Part shown: piece by piece, positions 34,509-49,040 of the stretch | How the letters are laid out: each line of letters starts with the position of its first letter | Position numbering within the stretch: position 1 is the stretch's first letter | Source: Xanthostigma xanthostigma | Lineage: Eukaryota; Arthropoda; Insecta; Raphidioptera; Raphidiidae | DNA: 64,000 bases | NCBI GenBank assembly: GCA_963575645.1 | Contig: OY754469.1 | Span: 26,288,553 to 26,352,552 of the forward strand | Reading direction: 5' to 3' | Translations under genes and position numbers: made by a program | Notes under the pieces: generated by a model | The model's database searches: none | Told to the model about the DNA's origin: nothing | The model's input: the letters and a program-made list of their open reading frames with translations, nothing else

Positions 34509-37500
34509 GCTTGTAAAAACTGCTTGTATGCGTTAAAATAATATTTAATATGCAGTTTGCATTTTCTTATGAGAGAATGATCTAAACCTGAATGTTATAG
34601 TTTAAGTAAACTTACCTTTGTAAAATAAAGCAATTTTGCCTATAAGGACTTATTTGCACCTAATTGTCGTAAAGCATGTAAAAACTGCTTGTCTGCGTTA
34701 AAATAATGGATAATATGCAGTTTGCATTTTCTTATGAGAGAATGATCCAAACCTGAATGTTATAGTGTAAATAGACTTACCTTTGTAAAATAAAGCAATT
34801 TTGCCTATAAGGACTCATTTGCACGCAATTGTCGTGAAGCATGTAAAAACTGCTTGTTTGCGTGAAAATGATAGTAAATATGCAGTTTGCATTTGCTTAT
34901 GAGAGAATGATCCAAACCTGAATGTTATAGTGTAAATAGACTTACCTTTGTAAAATAAAGCAATTTTGCCTATAAAGACTCATTTGCACCTAATTGTCGT
35001 AAAGCATGTAAAAACTGCTTGTCTGCGTTTAAATAATGGTTATTATGCAGTTTGCATTTTCTTATGAGAGAATGATCCAAACCTAAATGTTATAGTGTAA
35101 ATAGACTTACCTTCATGAAATAAAGCAATTTTGCCTATAGGGACTCATTTGCCCCTAATTGTCATAAAGCATGTAAAAACTGCTTGTCAGCGTTAAAATA
35201 ATGGTTAATATGCAGTTTGCATTTTCTTATGAGAGAATAATCCAAACCTAAATGTTATAGTGAAAATAGACTTACCTTTGAAAAATAAAGCAATTTTGCC
35301 TATAAGGATTCATTTGCACGCAATTGTCGTGAAGCATGTAAAAACTGCTTGTCTGCGTTAAAATAATAGTTAATATGCAGTTTGCATTTTCGTATGAAAG
35401 AATGATCCAAACCTAAATGTTATAGTGAAAATAGACTTACCTTTGTAAAATAAAGCAATTTTGCCTATAAGGACTCATTTGCACGCAATTGTCGTGAAGC
35501 ATGTAAAAACTGCTTGTCTGCGTTAAAATAATGGTTAATATGCAGTTTGCATTTTCTTATGAGAGAATGATCCAAACCTGAATGTTATAGTCTAAATAGA
35601 TTTACCTTAATGAAATAAAGCAATTTTGCCTATAAGGACTCATTTGCCCCTAATTGTCATAAAGCATGTAAAAACTGCTTGTCTGCGTTAAAATAATGGT
35701 TAATATGCAGTTTGCATTTTCTTAAGAGAAAAATGATCCAAACCTGAATGGTATAGTGAAAGTAGACTAACCTTTGTGAAATAAAACAATTTTGCCTTTA
35801 AGGACTTATTTCCACCTAATTGTCGTAAAACATGTGAAAACTGCTTGTCTGCGTGAAAATGATAGTAAATATGCAGTTTGCATTTTCTTATGAGAGAATG
35901 ATCCAAACCTGAATGTTATAGTGTAAATAGACTTACCCTCATGAAAAAAAGCAATTTTGCCTATAAGGACTCATTTCACCTAATTGTCGTAAAGCATGTA
36001 AAAACTGCTTGTCAGCGTTAAAATAATGGTTAAATTGCAGTTTGCATTTTCTTATGAGAGAATGATCCAAACCTGAATGGTATTGTGTAAATAGACTTAC
36101 CTTCATGAAATAAAGCAATTTTGCCTATAAGGACTCATTTGACCCTAATTGTCATAAAGCATGTAAAAACTGTTTGTATGCGTTAAAATAATGGTTAATA
36201 TGCAGTTTGCATTTTCTTATGAGAGAATGATCAAAACCTGAATGTTATAGTAAAAATAGACTTACCTTTGTAAAATAAAACAATTTTGCCTATAAGGACT
36301 CATTTGCACGCAATTGTCGTGAAGCATGTAAAAACTGCTTGTCTGCGTTAAAATAATGGTTAATATGCAGTTTGCATTTTCTTATGAAAGAATGATCCAA
36401 ACCTGAATGTTATAGTGTAAATAGACTTACCCTCATGAAATAAAGCAATTTTGCCTATAAAGACTCATTTGCACCTAATTGTCGTAAAGCTTGTAAAAAC
36501 TGCTTGTCTGCGTTTAAATAATGGTTAATATGCAGTTTGCATTTTCTTATGAGAGAATGATCTAAACCTGAATGTTATAGTTTAAGTAAACTTACCTTTG
36601 TAAAATAAAGCAGTTTTGCCTATAAGGACTTATTTGCACCTTATTGTCGTAAAGCATGTAAAAACTGCTTGTCTGCGTTAAAATAATGGATAATATGCAG
36701 TTTGCATTTTCTTATGAGAGAATGATCCAAACCTGAATGTTATAGTGTAAATAGTTATACCTTCATGAAATAAAGCAATTTTGCCTATAAAGACTCATTT
36801 GCACCTAATTGTCATAAAGCATGTAAAAACTGCTTGTATGCGTTAAAATAATGGTTAATAAGCAGTTTGCATTTTCTTATGAGAGAATGATCCAAACCTG
36901 AATATTATAGTGTAAATAGACTTACCTTTGTAAAATAAAGCAATTTTGCATATAAGGACTCATTTGCACGCAATTGTCGTGAAGCATGTAAAAACTGCTT
37001 GTCAGCGTTAAAATAATGGTTAATATGCAGTTTGCATTTTCTTATGAGAGAATGATCCAAACCTGAATGTTATAGTCTAAATAGATTTTCCTTAATGAAA
37101 TAAAGCAATTTTGCCTATAAGGACTCATTTGCCCCTAATTGTCATAAAGCATGTAAAAACTGCTTGTATGCGTTAAAATAATGGTTAATATGCAGTTTGC
37201 ATTTTCTTTTGAGAGAACGATCCAAACCTGAATGTTATAGTGAAAATAGACTTTCCTTTGTAAAATAACGCAATTTTGCCTATAAGGACTCATTTGCACG
37301 CAATTGTCGTGAAGCATGTAAAAACTGCTTGTCTGCGTTAAAACTAATAGTTAATATGCAGTTTGCATTTTCTTATGAGAGAATGATCCAAACCTGAATG
37401 TTATAGTGTAAATAGACTTACCCTCATGAAATAAAGCACTTTTGCCTATAAAGACTCATTTGCTTCTAATTGTCATAAAGCATGTAAAAACTGCTTGTCA

Positions 37501-39800
37501 GCGTTAAAATAATGGTTAATATGCAGTTTGCATTTTCTTATGAGAGAATGATCCAAACCTGAATGTTATAGTGTAAATAGACATACCTTCATGAAATAAA
37601 GCAATTTTTCCTATAAGGACTCATTTGCCCCTAATTGTCATAAAGCATGTAAAAACTGCTTGTATGCGTTAAAATAATGGTTAATATGCAGTTTGCATTT
37701 TCTTTTGAGAGAACGATCCAAACCTGAATGTTATAGTGAAAATAGACTTTCCTTTGTAAAATAACGCAATTTTGCCTATAAGGACTCATTTGCACGCAAT
37801 TGTCGTGAAGCATGTAAAAACTGCTTGTCTGCGTTAAAATAATGCTTAATATGCAGTTTACATTTTCTTATGAGAGAATGATCCAAACCTGAATGTTATA
37901 GTGTAAATAGACTTACCTTCATGAAATAAAGCAATTTTGCCTATAAAGACTCATTTGCTTCTAATTGTCATAAAGCATGTAAAAACTGCTTGTCAGCGTT
38001 AAAATAATGGTTAATATGCAGTTTGCATTTTCTTATGAGAGAATGATCCAAACCTGAATGTTATAGTGTAAATAGACATACCTTCATGAAATAAAGCAAT
38101 TTTTCCTATAAGGACTCATTTGCCCCTAATTGTCATAAAGCATGTAAAAACTGCTTGTATGCGTTAAAATAATGTATAATATGCAGTTTGCATTTTCTTA
38201 TGAGAGAATGATCCAAACCTGAATGTTATAGTGAAAATAGACTTACCTTTGTAAAATAAAGCAATTTTGCCTATAAGGACTCATTTGTACGCAATTGTCG
38301 TGAAGCATGTAAAAACTGCTTGTCTGCGTTAAAATAATGGTTAATATGCAGTTTGCATTTTCTTATGAGAGAATGATCCAAACCTGAATGTTATAGTGTA
38401 AATAGACTTACACTCATGAAATAAAGCAATTTTGCCTATAAAGACTCATTTGCACCTAATTGTCATAAAGCATGTAAAAACTGCATGTATGCGTTAAAAT
38501 GATAGTAAATATGCAGTTTATATTTTCTTATGAGAGAATGATCCAAACCTAAATGTTATAGTGTAAATAGACTTACCATCATGAAAAAAAGCAATTTTGC
38601 CTGTAAGGACTCATTTGCACGTAATTGTCGTGAAGCATGTAAAAACTGCTTGTCTGCGTTAAAATAATGGTTAATATGCAGTTTGCATTTTCTTATGAGA
38701 GAATGATCCAAACCTGAATGTTATAGTAGGTATAAATAGACTTACCTTCATGAAATAAAGCAATTTTTCCTATAAGGACTCATTTGCCCCTAATTGTCAT
38801 AATGCATGTAAAAACTGCTTGTATGCGTTAAAATAATGGTTAATATACAGTTTGCATTTTCTTATGAGAGAATGATCCAAACCTAAATGTTATAGTGTAA
38901 ATAGACTTACCTTTGTAAAATAAAGCAATTTTGCTTATAAGGACTCATTTGCACGCAATTGTCGTGAAGCATGTAAAAACTGCTTGTCTGCGTTAAAATA
39001 ATGGTTAATATGCAGTTTGCATTTTCTTATGAGAGAATGATCCAAACCTGAATGGTATAGTGAAAGTAGACTTACCTTTGTGAAATAAAACAATTTTGCC
39101 TTGAAGGACTTATTTCCACCTAATTGTTGTAAAACATGTGAAAACTGCTTGTCTGCGTAAAAATAATAGTAAATATGCAGTTGCATTTTCTTATGTGAGA
39201 ATGATCCAAACCTGAATGTTATAGTGTAAATAGACTTACCCTCATGAAATAAAGCAATTTTGCCTATAAAGACTCATTTGCACCTAATTGTCGTAAAGCA
39301 TGTAAAAACTGCTTGTCTGCGTTTAAATAATGGTTAATATGCAGTTTGCATTTTCTTATGAGAGAATGATCCAAACCTGAATGTTATAGTGTAAGACTTA
39401 CCTTTGTAAAATAAAGCAATTTTGCCTATAAGGACTCATTTGCATGCAATTGTCGTAAAGCATGTAAAAACTGCTTGTCTGCGTTAAAATAATGGTTATT
39501 ATGCAGTTTGCATTTTCTTATGAGAGAATGATCCAAACCTAAATGTTATAGTGTAAATAGACTTACCTTCATAAAATAAAGCAATTTTGCCTATAAAGAC
39601 TCATTTGCACCTAATTGTCATAAAGCATGTAAAAACTGCATGTATGCGTTAAAATGATAGTAAATATGCAGTTTATATTTTCTTATGAGAGAATGATCCA
39701 AACCTGAATGTTATAGTGTAAATAGACTTACCTTTGTAAAATAAAGCAATTTTGCCTATAAGGACTCATTTGCACGCAATTGTCGTAAAGCATGTAAAAA
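34509..39800 (+). repeat. Satellite block, relative of 20807-25800
   Basis: The fuller copy of this block, about two units longer than the one right of the Copia element. Its left neighbour (about 33040-34503) also resembles 14900-16184 and 9300-10400, including the GGAATGTTATAGTGAAAG unit near 33773. So at least three copies of this region exist in the window. Confidence 0.8.
37118..38109 (+). repeat. 3-unit (496-bp) local tandem duplication
   Basis: The copies are 37118-37613 and 37614-38109. Both carry the rare TTTTGAGAGAACGATCC, GACTTTCC and TAACGCAA variants and the GCTTCTAATTG and GACATACC units. The right two-thirds differ at several places, so either the event is not very recent or it was followed by exchange. 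Confidence 0.65.
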
Positions 39801-42133
39801 CTGCTTGTCTGCGTTAAAATAATAGTTAATATGCAGTTTGCATTTTCTTATGAAAGAATGATCCAAACCTGAATGTTATAGTGAAAATAGACTGACCTTT
39901 GTAAAATAAAGCAATTTTGCCTATAAGGACTCATTTGCACGCAATTGTCGTGAAGCATGTAAAAACTGCTTGTCTGCGTTAAAATAATGGTTAATATGCA
40001 GTTTGTATTTTCTTATGAGAGAATGATTCAAACCTGAATGTTATAGTCTAAATAGATTTACCTTAATGAAATAAAGCAATCTTGCCTATAAGGACTCATT
40101 TGCCCCTAATTGTCATAAAGCATGTAAAAACTGCTTGTCTGCGTTAAAATAAAGGTTAATATGCAGTTTGCATTTTCTTATGAGAAAAATGATCCAAACC
40201 TGAATGGTATAGTGAAAGTAGACTTACCTTTGTGAAATAAAACAATTTTGCCTTTAAGGACTTATTTCCACCTAATTGTCGTAAGACATGTGAAAACTGC
40301 TTGTCTGCGTGAAAATGATAGTAAATATGCAGTTTGCATTTTCTTATGAGAGAATGATCCAAACCTGAATGTTATAGTGTAAATAGACTTACCCTCATGA
40401 AAAAAAGCAATTTTTCCTATATGGACTCATTTCACCTAATTGTCGTAAAGCATGTAAAAACTGCTTGTCAGCGTTAAAATAATGGTTAATATGCAGTTTG
40501 CATTTTCTTATGAGAGAATGATCCAAACCTGAATGTTATAGTGTAATTAGACATACCTTCATGAAATAAAGCAATTTTTCCTATAAAGACTCATTTGCCC
40601 CTAATTGTCATAAAGCATGTAAAAACTGCTTGTATGCGTTAAAATAATGTATAATATGCAGTTTGCATTTTCTTATGAGAGAATGATCCAAACCTGAATG
40701 TTATAGTGAAAATAGACTTACCTTTGTAAAATAAAGCAATTTTGCCTATAAGGACTCATTTGCACGCAATTGTCGTGAAGCATGTAAAAACTGCTTGTCT
40801 GCGTTAAAATAATGGTTAATATGCAGTTTGCAATTTCTTATGAGAGAATGATCCAAACCTGAATGTTATAGTGTAAATAGACTTACACTCATGAAATAAA
40901 GCAATTTTGCCTATAAAGACTCATTTGAACCTAATTGTCATAAAGCATGTAAAAACTGCATGTATGCGTTAAAATGTTAGTAAATATGCAGTTTATATTT
41001 TCTTATGAGAGAATGATCCAAACCTGAATGTTATAGTGTAAATAGACTTACCATCATGAAAAAAAGCAATTTTGCCTGTAAGGACTCATTTGCACGCAAT
41101 TGTCGTGAAGCATGTAAAAACTGCTTGTCTGCGTTTAAATAATGGTTAATATGCAGTTTGCATTTTCTTATGAGAGAATGATCCAAACCTGAATGTTATA
41201 GTGTAAATAGACTTACCTTCTTGAAATAAAGCAATTTTTCCTATAAGGACTCATTTGCCCCTAATTGTCATAAAGCATGTAAAAACTGCTTGTATGCGTT
41301 AAAATAATGGTTAATATACAGTTTGCATTTTCTTATGAGAGAATGATCCAAACCTAAATGTTATAGTGTAAATAGACTTACCTTTGTAAAATAAAGCAAT
41401 TTTGCTTATAAGGACTCATTTGCACGCAATTGTCGTGAAGCATGTAAAAACTGCTTGTCTGCGTTAAAATAATGGTAAATATTCAGTTTGCATTTTCTTA
41501 TGAGAGAATGATCCAAACCTGAATGGTATAGTGAAAGTAGACTTACCTTTGTGAAATAAAACAATTTTGCCTTGAAGGACTTATTTCCACCTAATTGTCG
41601 TAAAACATGTGAAAACTGCTTGTCTGCGTAAAAATAGTAGTAAATATGCAGTTTGCATTTTCTTATGAGAGAATGATCTAAACCTGAATGTTATAGTGTA
41701 AATAGACTTACCCTTTAGAAATAAAGCAATTTTGCCTATAAGGACTCATTTCACCTAATTGTCGTAAAGCATGTAAAAACTGCTTGTCAGCGTTAAAATA
41801 ATGGTTAATTTGCAGTTTGCATTTTCTTATGAGAGAATGATCCAAACCTGAATGGTATAGTGTAAAGAGACTTACCTTCATGAAATAAAGCAATTTTGCC
41901 TATAAGGACTCATTTGACCCTAATTGTCATAAAGCATGTAAAAACTGCTTGTATGCGTTAAAATAATGGTTAATATGCAGTTTGCATTTTCTTATGAGAG
42001 AATGATCCAAACCTGAATGTTATAGTCAAAATAGACTTACCTTTGTAAAATAAAGCAATTTTGCCTATAAGGACTCATTTGCACGCAATTGTCGTGAAGC
42101 ATGTAAAAACTGCTTGTCTGCGTTAAAATATTC
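39495..42133 (+). repeat. 2639-bp (16-unit) tandem duplication, copy 1
   Basis: Copy 1 of a tandem pair at an offset of exactly 2639 bp. All private variants checked are shared, including GAATGATTCAAACC, CGTAAGACATG, GCAATTTCTTATG, CATTTGAACC and GAATGATCTAAACC. No difference was found in the lines compared. It also contains a shorter relative of 28910-30570. Confidence 0.9.
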
Positions 42134-44772
42134 GTTATTATGCAGTTTGCATTTTCTTATGAGAGAATGATCCAAACCTAAATGTTATAGTGTAAATAGA
42201 CTTACCTTCATAAAATAAAGCAATTTTGCCTATAAAGACTCATTTGCACCTAATTGTCATAAAGCATGTAAAAACTGCATGTATGCGTTAAAATGATAGT
42301 AAATATGCAGTTTATATTTTCTTATGAGAGAATGATCCAAACCTGAATGTTATAGTGTAAATAGACTTACCTTTGTAAAATAAAGCAATTTTGCCTATAA
42401 GGACTCATTTGCACGCAATTGTCGTAAAGCATGTAAAAACTGCTTGTCTGCGTTAAAATAATAGTTAATATGCAGTTTGCATTTTCTTATGAAAGAATGA
42501 TCCAAACCTGAATGTTATAGTGAAAATAGACTGACCTTTGTAAAATAAAGCAATTTTGCCTATAAGGACTCATTTGCACGCAATTGTCGTGAAGCATGTA
42601 AAAACTGCTTGTCTGCGTTAAAATAATGGTTAATATGCAGTTTGTATTTTCTTATGAGAGAATGATTCAAACCTGAATGTTATAGTCTAAATAGATTTAC
42701 CTTAATGAAATAAAGCAATCTTGCCTATAAGGACTCATTTGCCCCTAATTGTCATAAAGCATGTAAAAACTGCTTGTCTGCGTTAAAATAAAGGTTAATA
42801 TGCAGTTTGCATTTTCTTATGAGAAAAATGATCCAAACCTGAATGGTATAGTGAAAGTAGACTTACCTTTGTGAAATAAAACAATTTTGCCTTTAAGGAC
42901 TTATTTCCACCTAATTGTCGTAAGACATGTGAAAACTGCTTGTCTGCGTGAAAATGATAGTAAATATGCAGTTTGCATTTTCTTATGAGAGAATGATCCA
43001 AACCTGAATGTTATAGTGTAAATAGACTTACCCTCATGAAAAAAAGCAATTTTTCCTATATGGACTCATTTCACCTAATTGTCGTAAAGCATGTAAAAAC
43101 TGCTTGTCAGCGTTAAAATAATGGTTAATATGCAGTTTGCATTTTCTTATGAGAGAATGATCCAAACCTGAATGTTATAGTGTAATTAGACATACCTTCA
43201 TGAAATAAAGCAATTTTTCCTATAAAGACTCATTTGCCCCTAATTGTCATAAAGCATGTAAAAACTGCTTGTATGCGTTAAAATAATGTATAATATGCAG
43301 TTTGCATTTTCTTATGAGAGAATGATCCAAACCTGAATGTTATAGTGAAAATAGACTTACCTTTGTAAAATAAAGCAATTTTGCCTATAAGGACTCATTT
43401 GCACGCAATTGTCGTGAAGCATGTAAAAACTGCTTGTCTGCGTTAAAATAATGGTTAATATGCAGTTTGCAATTTCTTATGAGAGAATGATCCAAACCTG
43501 AATGTTATAGTGTAAATAGACTTACACTCATGAAATAAAGCAATTTTGCCTATAAAGACTCATTTGAACCTAATTGTCATAAAGCATGTAAAAACTGCAT
43601 GTATGCGTTAAAATGTTAGTAAATATGCAGTTTATATTTTCTTATGAGAGAATGATCCAAACCTGAATGTTATAGTGTAAATAGACTTACCATCATGAAA
43701 AAAAGCAATTTTGCCTGTAAGGACTCATTTGCACGCAATTGTCGTGAAGCATGTAAAAACTGCTTGTCTGCGTTTAAATAATGGTTAATATGCAGTTTGC
43801 ATTTTCTTATGAGAGAATGATCCAAACCTGAATGTTATAGTGTAAATAGACTTACCTTCTTGAAATAAAGCAATTTTTCCTATAAGGACTCATTTGCCCC
43901 TAATTGTCATAAAGCATGTAAAAACTGCTTGTATGCGTTAAAATAATGGTTAATATACAGTTTGCATTTTCTTATGAGAGAATGATCCAAACCTAAATGT
44001 TATAGTGTAAATAGACTTACCTTTGTAAAATAAAGCAATTTTGCTTATAAGGACTCATTTGCACGCAATTGTCGTGAAGCATGTAAAAACTGCTTGTCTG
44101 CGTTAAAATAATGGTAAATATTCAGTTTGCATTTTCTTATGAGAGAATGATCCAAACCTGAATGGTATAGTGAAAGTAGACTTACCTTTGTGAAATAAAA
44201 CAATTTTGCCTTGAAGGACTTATTTCCACCTAATTGTCGTAAAACATGTGAAAACTGCTTGTCTGCGTAAAAATAGTAGTAAATATGCAGTTTGCATTTT
44301 CTTATGAGAGAATGATCTAAACCTGAATGTTATAGTGTAAATAGACTTACCCTTTAGAAATAAAGCAATTTTGCCTATAAGGACTCATTTCACCTAATTG
44401 TCGTAAAGCATGTAAAAACTGCTTGTCAGCGTTAAAATAATGGTTAATTTGCAGTTTGCATTTTCTTATGAGAGAATGATCCAAACCTGAATGGTATAGT
44501 GTAAAGAGACTTACCTTCATGAAATAAAGCAATTTTGCCTATAAGGACTCATTTGACCCTAATTGTCATAAAGCATGTAAAAACTGCTTGTATGCGTTAA
44601 AATAATGGTTAATATGCAGTTTGCATTTTCTTATGAGAGAATGATCCAAACCTGAATGTTATAGTCAAAATAGACTTACCTTTGTAAAATAAAGCAATTT
44701 TGCCTATAAGGACTCATTTGCACGCAATTGTCGTGAAGCATGTAAAAACTGCTTGTCTGCGTTAAAATATTC
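42134..44772 (+). repeat. 2639-bp tandem duplication, copy 2
   Basis: Copy 2 begins inside a hybrid unit: AAAATATTCGTTA at 42124-42137 matches the end of copy 2 at 44764-44776, while GTTATTATGCAG from 42134 matches the start of copy 1 at 39495. The four shared bases GTTA bracket the exchange point. After 44772 the sequence continues as the relative of 30580 onward. Confidence 0.9.
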
Positions 44773-47700
44773 GTTAATATGCAGTTTGCATTTTCTTATG
44801 AAAGAATGATCCAAACCTGAATGTTATAGTGTAAATAGACTTACCCTCATGAAACAAAGCAATTTTGCCTATAAAGACTAATTTGCACCTAATTGTCGTA
44901 AAGCATGTAAAAACTGCTTGTCTGCGTTAAAATAATAGATAATATGCAGTTTGCATTTTCTTATGAAAGAAATGATCCAAACCTGAATGTTATAGTGTAA
45001 ATAGTTATACCTTCATGAAATAAAGCAATTTTGCCTATAAGGACTCATTTGCACGCAATTGTCGTAAAGCATGTAAAAACTGCTTGTTTGCGTTAAAATG
45101 ATGGTTAATATGCAGTTTGCATTTTCTTATGAGAGAATGATCCAAACCTGAATATTATAGTGTAAATAGACTTACCTTTGTAAAATAAAGCAATTTTGCA
45201 TATAAGGACTCATTTGCACGCAATTGTCGTGAAGCATGTAAAAACTGCTTGTCTGCGTGAAAATGATAGTAAATATGCAGTTTGCATTTTCTTATGAGAG
45301 AATGATCCAAACCTGAATGTTATAGTGTAAATAGACTTACCCTTATGAAATAAAGCAATTTTGCCTATAAAGACTCATTTGCACCTAATTGTCGTAAAGC
45401 ATGTAAAAACTGCTTGTCTGCGTTTAAATAATGGTTAATATGCAGTTTGCATTTTCTTATGAGAGAATGATCCAAACCTGAATGTTATAGTGTAAATAGA
45501 CTTACCTTCATGAAATAAAGCAATTTTGCCTATAAGGACTCATTTGCCCCTAATTGTCATAAAGCATGTAAAAACTGCTTGTCTGCGTTAAAATAATGGT
45601 TAATATGCAGTTTGCATTTTCTTATGAAAGAATGATCCAAACCTGAATGTTTTAGTGTAAATAGACTTACCCTCATGAAATAAAGCAATTTTGCCTATAA
45701 AGACTCATTTGCACCTAATTGTCATAAAGCATGTAAAAACTGCTTGTATGCGTTAAAATGATAGTAAATATGCAGTTTTCATTTTCTTATGAGAGAATGA
45801 TCCAAACCTGAATGTTATAGTGTAAATAGACTTACCCTCATGAAATAAAGCAATTTTGCCTATAAAGACTCATTTGCACCTAATTGTCATAAAGCATGTA
45901 AAAACTGCTTGTATGCGTTAAAATAATAGTTAATATGCAGTTTGCATTTTCTTATGAGAAAATGATCCAAACCTAAATGTTATAGTGTAAATAGACTTAC
46001 CCTCAATAAATAAAGCAATTTTGCCTATAAGGACTCATTTGCACCTAATTGTCGTAAAGCATGTAAAAACTGCTTGTCTGCGTTAAAATAATGGATAATA
46101 TGCAGTTTGCATTTTCTTATGAGAGAATGATCCAAACCTAAATGTTATAGTGTAAATAGTTATACCTTCATGAAATAAAGCAATTTTGCCTATAAGGACT
46201 CATTTGCACCTAATTGTCGTAAAGCATGTAAAAACTGCTGGTCAGCGTTAAAATAATAGTTAATATGCAGTTTGCATTTTCTTATGAGAGAATGATCCAA
46301 ACCTGAATGTTATAGTGTAAATAGACTTACCTTAATGAAATAAAGCCGATTTGCCTATAAGGACTCATTTGCCCCTAATTGTCATAAAGCATGTAAAAAC
46401 TGCTTGTATGCGTTAAAATAATGGTTAATATGCAGTTTGCATTTTCTTATGAGAGAATGATCCAAACCTGAATGTTATAGTGAAAATAGACTTACCTTTG
46501 TAAAATATAGCAATTTTGCCTATAAGGACTCATTTGCACACAATTGTCGTGAAGCATGTAAAAACTGCTTGTCTGCGTGAAAATGATAGTAAATATGCAG
46601 TTTGCATTAATTTCTTATGAGAGAATGATCCAAACCTGAATGTTATAGTGTAAATAGACTTACCTTCATGAAATAAAGCAATTTTGCCTATAAAGAATCA
46701 TTTGCACCTAATTGTCGTAAAGCATGTAAAAACTGATTGTCTGCGTTTAAATAATGGTTAATATGCAGTTTGCATTTTCTTATGAGAGAAAGATCCAAAC
46801 CTGAATGTTATAGTGTAAATAGACTTACCTTAATGAAAAAAAGCAGATTTGCCTATAAGGACTTATTTGCCCCTAATTGTCATAAAGCATGTAAAAACTG
46901 CTTGTCTGCGTTAAAATAATGGTTAATATGCAGTTTGCATTTTCTTATGAGAGAATGATCCAAACCTGAATGTTATAGTGTAAATAGACTTACCTTCATG
47001 AAATAAAGCACTTTTGCCTATAAGGACTCATTTGCACCTAATTGTCGTAAAGCATGTAAAAACTGCTTGTCAGCGTTAAAATAATGGTTAATATGCAGTT
47101 TGCATTTTCTTATGAGAGAATGATCCAAACCTGAATGTTATAGTGTAAATAGACTTACCTTAATGAAATAAAGCAGATTTGCCTATAAGGACTCATTTGC
47201 TTCTAATTGTCATAAAGCATGTAAAAACTGCTTGTATGCGTGAAAATGATAGTAAATGTGCAGTTTGCATTTTCTTATGAGAGAATGATCCAAACCTAAA
47301 TGTTATAGTGTAAATAGACTTGCCTTTGTAAAATAAAGCAATTTTGCTATAAGGACTCATTTGCACCTAATTGTCGTGAAGCATGTAAAAACTACTTGTC
47401 TGCGTGAAAATGATAGTAAATATGCAGTTTGCATTTTCTTATGAGAGAATGATCCAAACCTAAATGTTATAGTGTAAATAGACTTACCTTTGTAAAATAA
47501 AGCAATTTTGCTTATAAGGACTCATTTGCACGCAATTGTCGTGAAGCATGTAAAAACTGCTTGTCTGCGTTAAAATAATGGTAAATATGCAGTTTGCATT
47601 TTCTTATGAGAGAATGATCCAAACCTGAATGGTATAGTGAAAGTAGACTTACCTTTGTGAAATAAAACAATTTTGCCTTGAAGGACTTATTTCCACCTAA

Positions 47701-48244
47701 TTGTCGTAAAACATGTGAAAACTGCTTGTCTGCGTAAAAATAATAGTAAATATGCAGTTTGCATTTTCTTATGAGAGAATGATCCAAACCTGAATGTTAT
47801 AGTGTAAATAGACTTACCCTCATGAAATAAAGCAATTTTGCTTATAAGGACTCATTTCACCTAATTGTCGTAAAGCATGTAAAAACTGCTTGTCAGCGTT
47901 AAAATAATGGTTAATTTGCAGTTTGCATTTTCTTATGAGAGAATGATCCAAACCTGAATGGTATAGTGTAAAGAGACTTACCTTCATGAAATAAAGCAAT
48001 TTTGCCTATAAGGACTCATTTGACCCTAATTGTCATAAAGCATGTAAAAACTGCTTGTCAGCGTTAAAATAATGGTTAATATGCAGTTTGCATTTTCTTA
48101 TGAGAGAATGATCCAAACCTGAATGTTATAGTCAAAATAGACTTACCTTTGTAAAATAAAGCAATTTTGCCTATAAGGACTCATTTGCACGCAATTGTCG
48201 TGAAGCATGTAAAAACTGTTTGTCTGCGTTAAAATAATCGTTAA

Positions 48245-49040
48245 TATGCAGTTTGCATTTTCTTATGAGAGAATGATCCAAACCTGAATGTTATAGTGAA
48301 AGTAGACTAACCTTTGTGAAATGAAACGATTTTGCCTTTATGGACTTATTTGCACCTAATTGTCGTAAACCATGTAAAAACGGCTTTCTGCGTGAAAATG
48401 ATAGTCAATATTCAGTTTGCATTTTCTTATGAGAGAATGATCCAAACCTGAATGTTATAGTGTAAATAGACTTACCCTCATGAAATAAAGCATTTTTACC
48501 TATAAAAGACTCATTTGCACCTAATTGTCATAAAGCATGTAAAAACTGCTTGTATGCGTTAAAATGATAGTAAATATGCAGTTTGCATTTTCTTATGAGA
48601 GAATGATCCAAACCTGAATGTTATAGTGTAAATAGACTTACCTTTGTAAAATAAAGCAATTTTGCCTATAAGGACTCATTTGCACGCAATTGTCGTGAAG
48701 CATGTAAAAACTGCTTGTCTGCGTTAAAATAATGGTTAATATGCAGTTTGCATTTTCTTATGAGAGAATGATCCAAACCTGAATGTTATAGTGAAAGTAG
48801 ACTAACCTTTGTGAAATGAAACGATTTTGCCTTTATGGACTTATTTGCACCTAATTGTCGTAAACCATGTAAAAACGGCTTTCTGCGTGAAAATGATAGT
48901 CAATATTCAGTTTGCATTTTCTTATGAGAGAATGATCCAAACCTGAATGTTATAGTGTAAATAGACTTACCCTCATGAAATAAAGCAATTTTGCCTATAA
49001 GGACTCATTTGCACCTAATTGTCATAAAGCATGTAAAAAC
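48245..49040 (+). repeat. Repeated unusual unit pair, 495 bp apart
   Basis: About 48245-48545 repeats as about 48740-49040. Both copies have GTGAAATGAAACG, CCTTTATGGAC, GTAAACCATG, AAAACGGCTTTCTGC and AGTCAATATTCAG, which I found nowhere else in the window. The shared novelties show that one divergent unit was duplicated with a three-unit spacing. Confidence 0.75.
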
